Source: Paenibacillus periandrae
Lineage (GTDB): Bacteria; Bacillota; Bacilli; Paenibacillales; NBRC-103111
DNA length: 64,000 bases
Reading direction: 5' to 3'
NCBI RefSeq assembly: GCF_022458865.1
Contig: NZ_JAJNMU010000006.1
Location: 310,001-374,000 of the forward strand
In this document: piece after piece, positions 1 through 8,500 of the stretch
How the letters are laid out: every line of letters begins with the position of its first letter
Numbering within the stretch: position 1 is the stretch's first letter
The notes under the pieces: generated by a model
Databases searched by the model: none
The model's input: only the letters and a program-made list of their open reading frames with translations
What the model was told of the DNA's origin: nothing
Program-made: the position numbers and the translations under genes

Positions 1-1478
1 GACGAAAAAGCCGCAAGCAGTGGTCGACCTACGGACTTGCCGAAACGGTATTCGATTGCATTCACAAAAACATCATCGGATGTCGTTGGGTCATACAACA
101 ATCTTCCCCATAACATATAATATAACCAGTGCTTTTCGAAGGCGTATGTCCATTGGATATGTGGACTCCCAGGGGCATGTGAATAATCATAGGCAGGAAT
201 AAAACATTCGGAGCCGATGTAATACCCACCGACATAATCCTGGCCATTATCTAACAGATGTTTTCTGATAAAATCTGGCTGAGCCCAGCGCAGGGTGAAA
301 AAATCCTCATTTCGGACCATCCAAGTGACTTTGTAATTTTGCGGTGCCGGATTCCAATATCCTTCCATACCTTCAGAACCTCCGTGCGTCATCAGAAGCT
401 TCGTCGAAGAATACGCATGGGACCAATTGAATTTTACTTCAACCCATACCGGTTGGGGCAATAACTCGTTTTTTTCAATTGCGGTCCTTGTAATGTGCGG
501 ATCAACGGAGAATGGGGCACGGTGAATAAATTTCACGGCACGTCCAGCATTCTTCATTCCTTCAAAATACACGTCGGCAATCCAATCCTGCCGGTCCTCA
601 GGTGACATTCCATTCATTCTTTCCCCTACCGAAATGCCAAAGCCGGCCAGTCCGGGATACTCGTCGATGAGCTGCGTCACGCATTCACGGGTATACTGCT
701 TGATTTGATCGGTAGAATAATAATCTCCGTGATGGTAGAATGTCTCGTCGCTAACTGCATTGGTGTCGTAATTCTCCCGAAACGATTCTGAGACGAAAAT
801 ATTCCAGTTGATCAAATACGTTTCAATTCCGCGATCATGGGCCATTTGGAACAGGGATGACCAAAACTGCCTCCAATCGGCGAGTTCCTCATCCGTAAAA
901 AGGCTGGCTTTAGGAAAATTCATAGGCCTAATCATATAAGGGAATGGATGAAGACACCATAAAGTCAGCACATTGTAGCGGTTTTCCGCCATCATGTCTA
1001 AAAAGGCTTGCCAAAAGTCGAGGTCACGGACCGTTCCCTTTTGTAATTCGAAGCATTCGTTCCTCCGGTAGCTTGACCAAGGAAGATTGAATTTCACGGC
1101 ACGAAAGGGAAATCTAGGGTTGATGATACATTCAGAGACGTCTGTTAGATTTCCGTGGGTCTGAAGCTGTTCTGCGACCTCCAACACGCCATACATGGCG
1201 CCGGACTCATCGCTGGCCAAAACGAACAGTGCTGGATTACCTTGATGGTATGCACGGCGAATTTCAAACCCTTCAGCACCAACTGACGCAGCAGCGGTCA
1301 TACTAGAAGATCCATTTGCATGCTGATCGTTTATAAGGATAATAATGTGATCTGTAGAAGGTGACTGCGCATCATTAACCTTACATGTCTCACCCATATT
1401 CATTATTGCTGCTTGCAATCTTCGAATGGCAAAGCTGAGCATTGGTGAATGATCCGGTAATGTCAGTGTGATTGTCAT
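1..1478 (-). CDS. Glycoside hydrolase, GH67/GH20-like N-terminal domain, C-terminally truncated by window edge
   Basis: An uninterrupted reading frame of about 492 codons runs leftward from ATG at 1478 off the window, so the C-terminus is missing. The translation begins MTITLTLPDHSPMLSF. An N-terminal alpha/beta domain of about 110 residues ends in DESGAMYGVLEVAEQL, the pattern of the small domain that precedes the barrel in alpha-glucuronidases and GH20-type enzymes. A TIM-barrel-like region follows, with PRFPFRAVKFNLPW, NRYNVLTLWCLHPFPYM and GFGISVGERMNGM. There is no signal peptide, so it should act in the cytoplasm. It lies 80 bp downstream of the binding-protein gene and is probably the last visible gene of the importer operon, hydrolysing the imported oligosaccharide. 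The exact family and substrate are not determined; the glycosidase call is from fold pattern and context. Confidence 0.6.
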   Translation of the reverse strand, partial: MTITLTLPDHSPMLSFAIRRLQAAIMNMGETCKVNDAQSPSTDHIIILINDQHANGSSSMTAAASVGAEGFEIRRAYHQGNPALFVLASDESGAMYGVLEVAEQLQTHGNLTDVSECIINPRFPFRAVKFNLPWSSYRRNECFELQKGTVRDLDFWQAFLDMMAENRYNVLTLWCLHPFPYMIRPMNFPKASLFTDEELADWRQFWSSLFQMAHDRGIETYLINWNIFVSESFRENYDTNAVSDETFYHHGDYYSTDQIKQYTRECVTQLIDEYPGLAGFGISVGERMNGMSPEDRQDWIADVYFEGMKNAGRAVKFIHRAPFSVDPHITRTAIEKNELLPQPVWVEVKFNWSHAYSSTKLLMTHGGSEGMEGYWNPAPQNYKVTWMVRNEDFFTLRWAQPDFIRKHLLDNGQDYVGGYYIGSECFIPAYDYSHAPGSPHIQWTYAFEKHWLYYMLWGRLLYDPTTSDDVFVNAIEYRFGKSVGRPLLAAFS

Positions 1479-1558
1479 GATCGTCTTCCTTTCAGCTGTA
1501 AAAAAGTAGGCACGTTGTCAAGACAACATGCCTTCTCTACCTTGACTCTGTGACTTTG

Positions 1559-3136
1559 TTATTTCTTTACTTTCACATACCATTCTCTGGCGCGTTTCGT
1601 GACCTCTTCCCCACCCGATTTATTCCATTTTTCTACGAACTCATCGAATTTACTGATTGGATACTGACCAAGAATAATTTTGGTGGCGTATTCCACATAA
1701 AGCGTACGGTTGTTAATATCCGCAAAGCCGTCATAGATACTTGCAGGTAAACCATCGCCAGCTATGATCTTGGCGTACTTCTGGGCTTCCTGCAAATCGC
1801 GGAGAGTCTGGTTAGTAGCCCACACTCTGTCATCTGAAGTTGTATCCTTGACAAGTTCGCTTGTGAAATCAAGAGTGGCAAGATTTTTATAAGGTGCGAG
1901 AATATTCAGGTTCTCCTGAGTGCTCTTTTCATCGGGAAGTTTTAAAGCTTTGCCATCTTTCATAACGTAGTGCATGCCTTCTGCTCCAAGATACAGAGCT
2001 TTCCAATTCTTCTTGTCGTACATGTTGTTCAACAGCTTTAAGGTAGCCATCAGCTTCTTCTGATCCTTATTGTTTTTGACGACCCAGGCTGGGGGTGTAA
2101 GTCTCTTCCAGGTATAGAAGCCCTTAAATCCCGGAGCCTCAAGTGCAGGAAGCACAGACCAATCACCCTTAACTCCAGTGTTCTTTTCCATATTTTCCAA
2201 GCGCTTATCAACTGTTTCCGCCCAGTGGAAGTAGTTTCCAGCCTTGTTACCCTCAATCTTGCCATCCCACTTCGTTTTATTGTTCAGTAGCGACTCCTTA
2301 TCCATTAATCCATCTTTATACAACTTGGCGATGAACTCCAGGGCGGCTTTCATATTCGGAGTTACCGCGGAGTAAGTAAGCTTACCATCGTAGAGGTCCC
2401 AATCAGGATTACCTTCGAACATGGCAATACCGAATGGAGCAAACAGATGATCCATCCAAGCCGCCTGCTCTCTGCCACCGGTCGGAAGTTCATCCTTCTG
2501 ACCGTTCCCGTTGGGATCCTTGTCCCTGAACGCTTCCAATACCTTTACATATTGGTCCAGTGTCTGCGGCATCGGTAGATCCAGCTTGTCCAACCAATCT
2601 TTTCGGATCAATCCGGCATACTTTCCGTAGTCCGTTACACCGGGGATATAATAGATTTTGCCCTGACCGGTAGGATCATTAGCCTTGACGATATCCCATA
2701 CGTCCTTTGGAATTGCTCCCCAAACATTAGGTGCATACTTAGGTAATAATTCAGTCAGATCAGCAATGGCACCATTCTTGGCAAGGCTTGCTTCGATGCC
2801 ATTCCAAGGCACGAACAGGTCAGGCATTTCGTTAGCTGCGATTTTCAGGTTTAGTTGATTCAGGTAGTTGGTACCTCCGTTCCATTCCACATAAGGAGAG
2901 ATAACCCCGACGCCCAGCTTTTCCTTATACAATTCATACATCTTACTACCCTTTGTAGTCGGTTTATAGCCGGCGTTGGAGTTCCATACTTCGATATCAA
3001 CGATTTCATTGGTGGTGCTCAGATCCAACGAAGAAGCTGAAGGTACTTGAGACTCCGTTTTACTGGAACATCCGGCAATGACGGAAAATGCAAGTGATGC
3101 CGTCACGGAGAGTATACCAAGTTTCTTGACTTTCAT
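1559..3136 (-). CDS. Extracellular oligosaccharide-binding lipoprotein of an ABC importer (LplA/YtcQ type)
   Basis: A 525-residue family 1 solute-binding protein. The N-terminus is a lipoprotein signal peptide with the lipobox ending at Cys23 (IAGC), so the mature protein is lipid-anchored outside the membrane. Length and motifs (VEVWNSNAGY, EMPDLFVPW, a DKDPNGNGQKDELP loop resembling a calcium site) match the long LplA/YtcQ group that works with LplB/LplC-type permeases and commonly with YesM/YesN regulators. The start is an ATG preceded by a G-rich ribosome site (GGGGGAAAAGG). It follows the two permease genes on the same strand with a 67-bp gap. The bound sugar cannot be read from sequence. 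No ATPase gene is present; these importers usually share a general MsmX-type ATPase encoded elsewhere. Confidence 0.93.
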   Translation of the reverse strand: MKVKKLGILSVTASLAFSVIAGCSSKTESQVPSASSLDLSTTNEIVDIEVWNSNAGYKPTTKGSKMYELYKEKLGVGVISPYVEWNGGTNYLNQLNLKIAANEMPDLFVPWNGIEASLAKNGAIADLTELLPKYAPNVWGAIPKDVWDIVKANDPTGQGKIYYIPGVTDYGKYAGLIRKDWLDKLDLPMPQTLDQYVKVLEAFRDKDPNGNGQKDELPTGGREQAAWMDHLFAPFGIAMFEGNPDWDLYDGKLTYSAVTPNMKAALEFIAKLYKDGLMDKESLLNNKTKWDGKIEGNKAGNYFHWAETVDKRLENMEKNTGVKGDWSVLPALEAPGFKGFYTWKRLTPPAWVVKNNKDQKKLMATLKLLNNMYDKKNWKALYLGAEGMHYVMKDGKALKLPDEKSTQENLNILAPYKNLATLDFTSELVKDTTSDDRVWATNQTLRDLQEAQKYAKIIAGDGLPASIYDGFADINNRTLYVEYATKIILGQYPISKFDEFVEKWNKSGGEEVTKRAREWYVKVKK

Positions 3137-3203
3137 ACCTTTTCCCCCTTGAATTCAATTTAATATATGTTTCAGGCTTTAGGCCATAAAACCAATATCA
3201 ATA

Positions 3204-4079
3204 TTATCCTTTAACCGATCCGATCATGGCTCCCTTGACAAAGTATTTCTGCAGGAAAGGATATACCGCAACGACAGGAACAATTGCGAAAATAACGGTT
3301 GCTGCTCTTAATGTTCGTTCATTATAGGTCATGTGAACTGTCGAGGGAGCACCTGCCATAATGATGCTGTCGTCGGTGATGAACTGCCGGATTTTGATCT
3401 GTAGCGGGAACAAATCAGGATTTTGCAGGAACAGCAGAGGAGTTTGAAATTGGTTCCATATCACAACACCGTAGAACAAGGCCAAAGTGGCCAGTACTGC
3501 CTTGGACAGTGGGAGCACGAATTGGAACAGCATCCGGAAGTATCCGCATCCCTCAATGAAAGCCGCCTCTTCCAGCTCTTTTGAAAATTGCTTAAAGAAA
3601 GTCCTCATGATAATTAGATTAAACGGATTCAAAATATGGGGCACGATTAGGACCAACGGGTTATTATAAAGTCCTATACCGCGTACAGTCAAAAAGAAGG
3701 GTACGAGTGGCGCTTTGAATACCATTGCTATGACAACGCCGACCATAACCACTGGACCCCAGCGGAACTCAGTTTTGGAAAGCGGGTAAGCAAGCAATGC
3801 GGTGACGATCAGCGCCAATACCGTGCCAATCAATGTTGAGCCCAAGGTCAGAAAGAACGCTTTCCACAGATCGGGACGGTATACAATATATTCCCAGGAA
3901 GCTAAAGTAAATTCCCTTGGCCAGATCGTGACCAGATTTAGATCCACGGCTCTCTTGGAACTAACCGAAGTGGAGAGGACAGACAGAAGCGGAATGATTG
4001 CAATGACTGACAACAGTACAAGAGCGGCTGTAATTCCCGATACATATATCTTTTCTCTTCTTGATTCAGACATATTCAC
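3204..4079 (-). CDS. Carbohydrate ABC transporter permease (LplC/YtcP type)
   Basis: An inner-membrane permease of about 291 residues with six predicted hydrophobic segments. It carries the binding-protein-dependent permease EAA loop (EEAAFIEGCGYFRMLFQFVLP), which docks the ATPase. The product pairs with the upstream permease to form the channel. The GTG at 4079 overlaps the TGA stop of that permease (GTGA), indicating translational coupling. An ATG six bases further in (4073) is also well placed relative to the GGGGGG ribosome site at 4085-4090, so the start is uncertain by two codons. The C-terminus ends in the usual FVKGAMIGSVKG. Confidence 0.93.
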   Translation of the reverse strand: MNMSESRREKIYVSGITAALVLLSVIAIIPLLSVLSTSVSSKRAVDLNLVTIWPREFTLASWEYIVYRPDLWKAFFLTLGSTLIGTVLALIVTALLAYPLSKTEFRWGPVVMVGVVIAMVFKAPLVPFFLTVRGIGLYNNPLVLIVPHILNPFNLIIMRTFFKQFSKELEEAAFIEGCGYFRMLFQFVLPLSKAVLATLALFYGVVIWNQFQTPLLFLQNPDLFPLQIKIRQFITDDSIIMAGAPSTVHMTYNERTLRAATVIFAIVPVVAVYPFLQKYFVKGAMIGSVKG

Positions 4080-4981
4080 CAAATCCCCCCATCTGAAACT
4101 TTTCTAGATAGCTTATTAAAAATGTATACAAGGATAAATCCAATAACCGACTGGAACAAGCCGACAGCAGTAGCAAAACTGTACTGTGCTTGTTGGATTC
4201 CCGTTCGAAATACATAAGTATCCAGAATGTCTCCAACACTATATGTCATCGGTGTCAACAGATTGTACACATGATCAAAGCCCAGTTCCATGAAATTTCC
4301 GATCTCAAGCAAGAATAGCACCATCACTGTGGGCAAAAGGAGCGGAAAGGTAATGTGGCGAAGTTGTTTGATCTTGGAAGCGCCATCAATCATCGCTGAC
4401 TCATATAACTGAGGATCAATCGCGCTGATGGCTGCCATATAAACAACAGTCCCCCATCCCGCATCCCTCCATATGGATGTGATGACATAGATCAGGCGAA
4501 AATACCCTCCCTCTTGCATGACAAGTACGGGATCATAACCAAACCATCCAATTACCACATTGAACAATCCGCTTAAAGAGAAGAAATCAAAAATGATGCC
4601 AGAGATAATGACCCAAGACAAAAAGTGTGGAATGTAGAGCGCCGTTTGAATTCCTTTCTTCAACGCCGATTTGCGGATTTCGTTGATCATGAGAGCCAGC
4701 AAGACTGGAACTGGAAAAACCAACAAAATTTTGAGAAAACCTAACATTAATGTATTGCCGAATATCCTGATAAAATCCGGATGTTGAATAAGTGTCTGAA
4801 AGTGCCGGGTCCCCACCCAAGGACTATCTAGTATCCCTTTAAACACGGAATAATCTTTGAATGCGATTACAGTTCCTATCAACGGAATGTACTTGAACAC
4901 GATAAGAAATATGATGCCCGGAATGGCCATAATATATAACGGCCACAATACTTTCATCCGATGATTTGCGACTTTTTTCAC
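4076..4981 (-). CDS. Carbohydrate ABC transporter permease (LplB/YtcP partner type)
   Basis: First gene of the importer operon: a six-helix permease of the LplB group with the ATPase-docking loop ESAMIDGASKIKQLRHITFP. The GTG at 4981 is preferred because AGGAGG lies seven bases upstream of it and the product then begins VKKVANHRMKVLWPLYIMAIPG, as usual for the family. A TTG at 5032 opens the same frame 17 codons earlier, behind a weaker GGGGAGT site. The two candidate starts lie in a tandem duplication, described separately. The cre-like site at 5055-5070 sits immediately upstream, so carbon-source control of the operon is likely. Confidence 0.9.
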   Translation of the reverse strand: MKKVANHRMKVLWPLYIMAIPGIIFLIVFKYIPLIGTVIAFKDYSVFKGILDSPWVGTRHFQTLIQHPDFIRIFGNTLMLGFLKILLVFPVPVLLALMINEIRKSALKKGIQTALYIPHFLSWVIISGIIFDFFSLSGLFNVVIGWFGYDPVLVMQEGGYFRLIYVITSIWRDAGWGTVVYMAAISAIDPQLYESAMIDGASKIKQLRHITFPLLLPTVMVLFLLEIGNFMELGFDHVYNLLTPMTYSVGDILDTYVFRTGIQQAQYSFATAVGLFQSVIGFILVYIFNKLSRKVSDGGIW

Positions 4982-5032
4982 TTTACTACCTCCTGCAACA
5001 ACTTTCATCCGATGATTTACGACTTTTTCCAA
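4950..5032 (-). repeat. Duplicated translation-initiation region of the first permease gene
   Basis: Two copies of a stretch of about 28 bases (4950-4977 and 5001-5028) lie 51 bp apart. They encode VANHRMKV and VVNHRMKV, offset by exactly 17 codons. Each copy is preceded on the coding strand by its own ribosome-site-like G-rich motif and a non-ATG start (GTG at 4981, TTG at 5032). The reading frame is open through both copies, so two nested initiation sites may be used. Confidence 0.75.
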
Positions 5033-5054
5033 CTTACTCCCCCCAGCGATCTTG

Positions 5055-5070
5055 TTGTATTCGTTTACAA
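5055..5070. promoter_or_regulatory. cre-like operator upstream of the importer operon
   Basis: TTGTATTCGTTTACAA; its reverse complement fits the published CcpA site consensus WTGNAANCGNWNNCW. It lies 74 bp upstream of the preferred GTG start of the importer operon and 23 bp from the alternative TTG. Near-identical sites occur at 5449-5464 and 14451-14466. A CcpA site is the simplest reading; a dedicated LacI-type regulator is an alternative. Confidence 0.6.
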
Positions 5071-5448
5071 TTTCACTATACTATTTAAACCAGCATAGCT
5101 CAATTAGGCGTTTTTAAGTTCTTAACCACGTCATTTTTAAGATATTTCCTCCCCTTCCTTCTCGGAGTCATAGGCAACCTCCCTTCTTCAACTGCATCAT
5201 AACCACCCGTGTCGTCTTTAGTACAATCAAATACCCTTACATTACTCAAAGGAGCAAACAATGCTCAATCCCGCGTTTTTTAGACATTACAAGACCACTT
5301 TTTAAGAAAATGATGTTAAAATTACACATTTCCATTTTTAGGGATACAGGGAAACCATTCCATCCAGAATTTTAAATTTCTTAAAAATGCCATTGTTTAA
5401 AACTATAAAATGCCCTGTTGGAGAATAGCTCAACAGATAGTATAGTTT

Positions 5449-5464
5449 TTGTAAACGGATACAA
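5449..5464. promoter_or_regulatory. cre-like operator upstream of the SLH enzyme gene
   Basis: TTGTAAACGGATACAA, about 120 bp upstream of the enzyme start. It satisfies the CcpA consensus WTGNAANCGNWNNCW at every position and is the mirror orientation of the site at 5055-5070. Confidence 0.6.
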
Positions 5465-5510
5465 TTGCTACCGAAAGGCGGTGAATATTTAAGAACCAAC
5501 CGTAAAAGAA

Positions 5511-5526
5511 GGTATTCCGTTTACAC
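5511..5526. promoter_or_regulatory. Degenerate third cre-like site
   Basis: GGTATTCCGTTTACAC resembles the neighbouring operators but carries one extra base at the centre, so half-site spacing is altered. It lies about 60 bp upstream of the enzyme start, possibly downstream of the promoter, where a roadblock site would sit. Confidence 0.35.
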
Positions 5527-5586
5527 TCATATTCCAGGCTATTACACCACCAGGATCATCTTATTTCTAGGAGGTAGCACCTATTA

Positions 5587-8500
5587 ATGTTAAACTTCAA
5601 AAAAATACTCAGAATGAAGATTCTTAATTTCACTCTCGTTACTGCTTTAGTGGGGACCAGTACAATCATCCCGCAAACAAGCAATGCAAATGAGGCTTCA
5701 ATTCCTTCAAGTGCAACGATAGCAGTTGATGCTAATGTCTCACAAGGCGCACTTTATAGAGGTGAACAGCACTTCAACATATCCAAATATTTTACCTATG
5801 GGGACCAAAGAAATGCAGATGTACAGTTTATTAATGACCAAGGTCTTCACAGTAAAGTGTTAAGGACTTGGGTTGACCAAGATATTTATGATACGGATAC
5901 CGATACATATAATTTTAGCAAATATGACGATTACTTCTCAGATACAAGTAATATGGCGGATGCCTTACTCGTTAATATAAAAGCAGAGAAAGTGATCCCC
6001 GAGTACAAGTCGCCTGATAAAGTCAAGCCCATCCTTAAGAATATCATTAAATATCTGAAACAAAATTATCCGAAAGTAAAGTATATAGAAGCTTTAAATG
6101 AGCCTGATGACATGAAAACCAATCGCTATAAAGGCGTTGTTACACCCGACACTGTATACAGCTATTATAAAGCCTTCTCTGATGCTGTATATGAAGTCAA
6201 CGCAGAGTTAAACCCATCGGTCCCTTTGCAGGTCGGAGGGCCTACAACAATGAGATTGGACTTAGATTGGTTACGGAAATTCCTTGACGGATATAAGAAT
6301 GATACATCGCCCAAAAAGCAGCTTGACTTCATATCCTACCACGGTTATTTTACAGGACCTAACTACACTGATTTTGTTAAGGAAGACCCTAGTATCGTGA
6401 ATAATCAACGGAGCCAGATCGATGCTGAGCTCAGCAGCAGAGGCCTCAGCATGTATATACCGTCATTCATTACTGAATCGGGGATTTACCCGGGAACCTT
6501 GTCTGATGTTCCCAACAGCAGTGGGGGAGTTCAACCCGACCAATTAAGACAGGCAGCAGGATTGGCATCACTTCATTATTGGTTTATGAATAATAGCAAA
6601 AACCACGCGTTCCAGTGGGAATTGCGTCATCCGGATAATGCAAGAAAGGATGTTTTAGTATCCAGGGATCAAAATAATGTTGTACTGTCAAACATACCTA
6701 CTAATAAGTTTACACCTTATGGAAATATGTTAGTCATGCTGTCAAAGATGAAAGCGACCAGAATATCGGCTACCTCGGACAGCATCATGGGCGGTAAAGG
6801 TGTGTATGCTTTGGCCGCTAAGGATGATACAGGCGTTTCCCTCATGATGTGGAACTATCAGAGCACGGAAACAAAAGGTTACAATGGAGTCGCCAATGTA
6901 TCCAGCCTGCCGTCCATATTCAGCGGTAAAAATGTCAGAGTGAAAACGTATAAAATCGATGCAACCACAAGTAACTATTATGCAAATAACGACAAAGGCA
7001 ATCTCCAAATGGTAGACGACAAGATCGTGGCCCATAATGGGAATTACACCGCCTCCGTGCAGCTTGAACCGAACAGCTTGCAATTACTGGTTCTGGAGCC
7101 CGTAAGCAAACCCTCAAGCGTAACGGTATCCGTTGATGCTAATGTCTCGCAAGGCGAACTTTTTAGAAGTGAGAAGTACTTCAATATAGCTAAACAATCT
7201 ACTTATACAGCTGCACAGGCTTCGAGGTCCGCAGATATTCAATTTCTTAATGATCAGGGACTTCATACGAAAATTCAAAGAGTGTGGATCAATGAATCAG
7301 AAATTTACGATGAATCTACTGGGTTATTCAACAAATATGATCAAATTGACACCTACTTGTCGCAGGTAAGCAATATGGCGGATGAACTGCTAGTTAATGT
7401 AAGAGCAGAGAAAGTGATAAAAGAATTTGAGTATACCCCTGCGCAGATCAAGCCCATCGTAAAGGAATATATCAAACACATCAAACAAAATTTCCCTAAA
7501 ATAAAGTACTTAGAAGTTACTAACGAACCAGATGCTCCTGCAAACAGCGAGGCTAACTATTACAGGATTGACCCGGTTACAAAAAAACAAACTAATACTA
7601 ATATTCTTTCACCCAGTAATTATTACATCTACTATAAGGCTTTCTCCGATGCTGTAAATGAAGTCAACGCGGAATTAAATCCGTCGGTTCCTTTGCAGGT
7701 TGGAGGACCCGCTTTATACAATTTCGATTTAGATTGGTTCAAAGGGTTTCTGGATGGATATAAGAACGATACATCACCCACAAAGAAGCTTGATTTCATA
7801 TCCTACCATGGTTATTTGAGAAAAGATCCTAGTACTGGAAAAAATCTTTTTTATAAGGATAACCTCAGGATGGCGGAGCCGGAACGATCCGTTATTGAGG
7901 GTGAACTCAGCAGCAGGGGCATAAGCACGGATATACCATCCTTCATTACGGAAACAGGTATGTACCCGGGACCATCTGGGGATGATCTGGATTTAATTGC
8001 GCTTTCGCAAGGAAAAACCCCCTCCTTTGATTACATTGATAAGGATCAATTAAGGCAGGCAGCAGGAATGGCATCGCTTGCTTACTGGTATTCGGACAGC
8101 AGCAGTAAAAACTATCCGTTTGGTTGGAATGTACGCCATAATGGCGGTAATGGCAGAAAGGATGCTTTAGTATCCAGAGATAGAAATAACAAGCTGCTGG
8201 ATCCAATTTATTCAGATAAGTTTACACCTTATGGAAATATGCGGGAAATGCAGTCTAAAATGAAAGTGACCAAGGTATCTGCTTCCTCGAATAGTATCGA
8301 CAGTAACGGTAAAGGTGTATATGCTTTGGCCTCCAAGGATGATACAGGTGTTTCCCTTATGGTGTGGAACTATCAGGGCACGGGTACGACAGATTACAAT
8401 GCAGCAATTCATATATCTAACCTGCCGTCCATATTCAATGGTAAGAATATCAGAGTAAAAACTTACAAAATAAATAATACTACAAGTAATTATTATAACG

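Larger units (their letters stand above)
5033..5586. other. Divergent intergenic regulatory region
   Basis: About 550 bp between the divergent importer operon and the SLH enzyme gene. It is AT-rich, has no open reading frame worth calling, and holds three cre-like sites. Several TTTTTAAG/CTTAA-rich stretches (around 5108-5150, 5299-5345 and 5375-5400) could be binding sites for the AraC-type regulator encoded at 10907-12490. That link is inference only. Confidence 0.6.
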
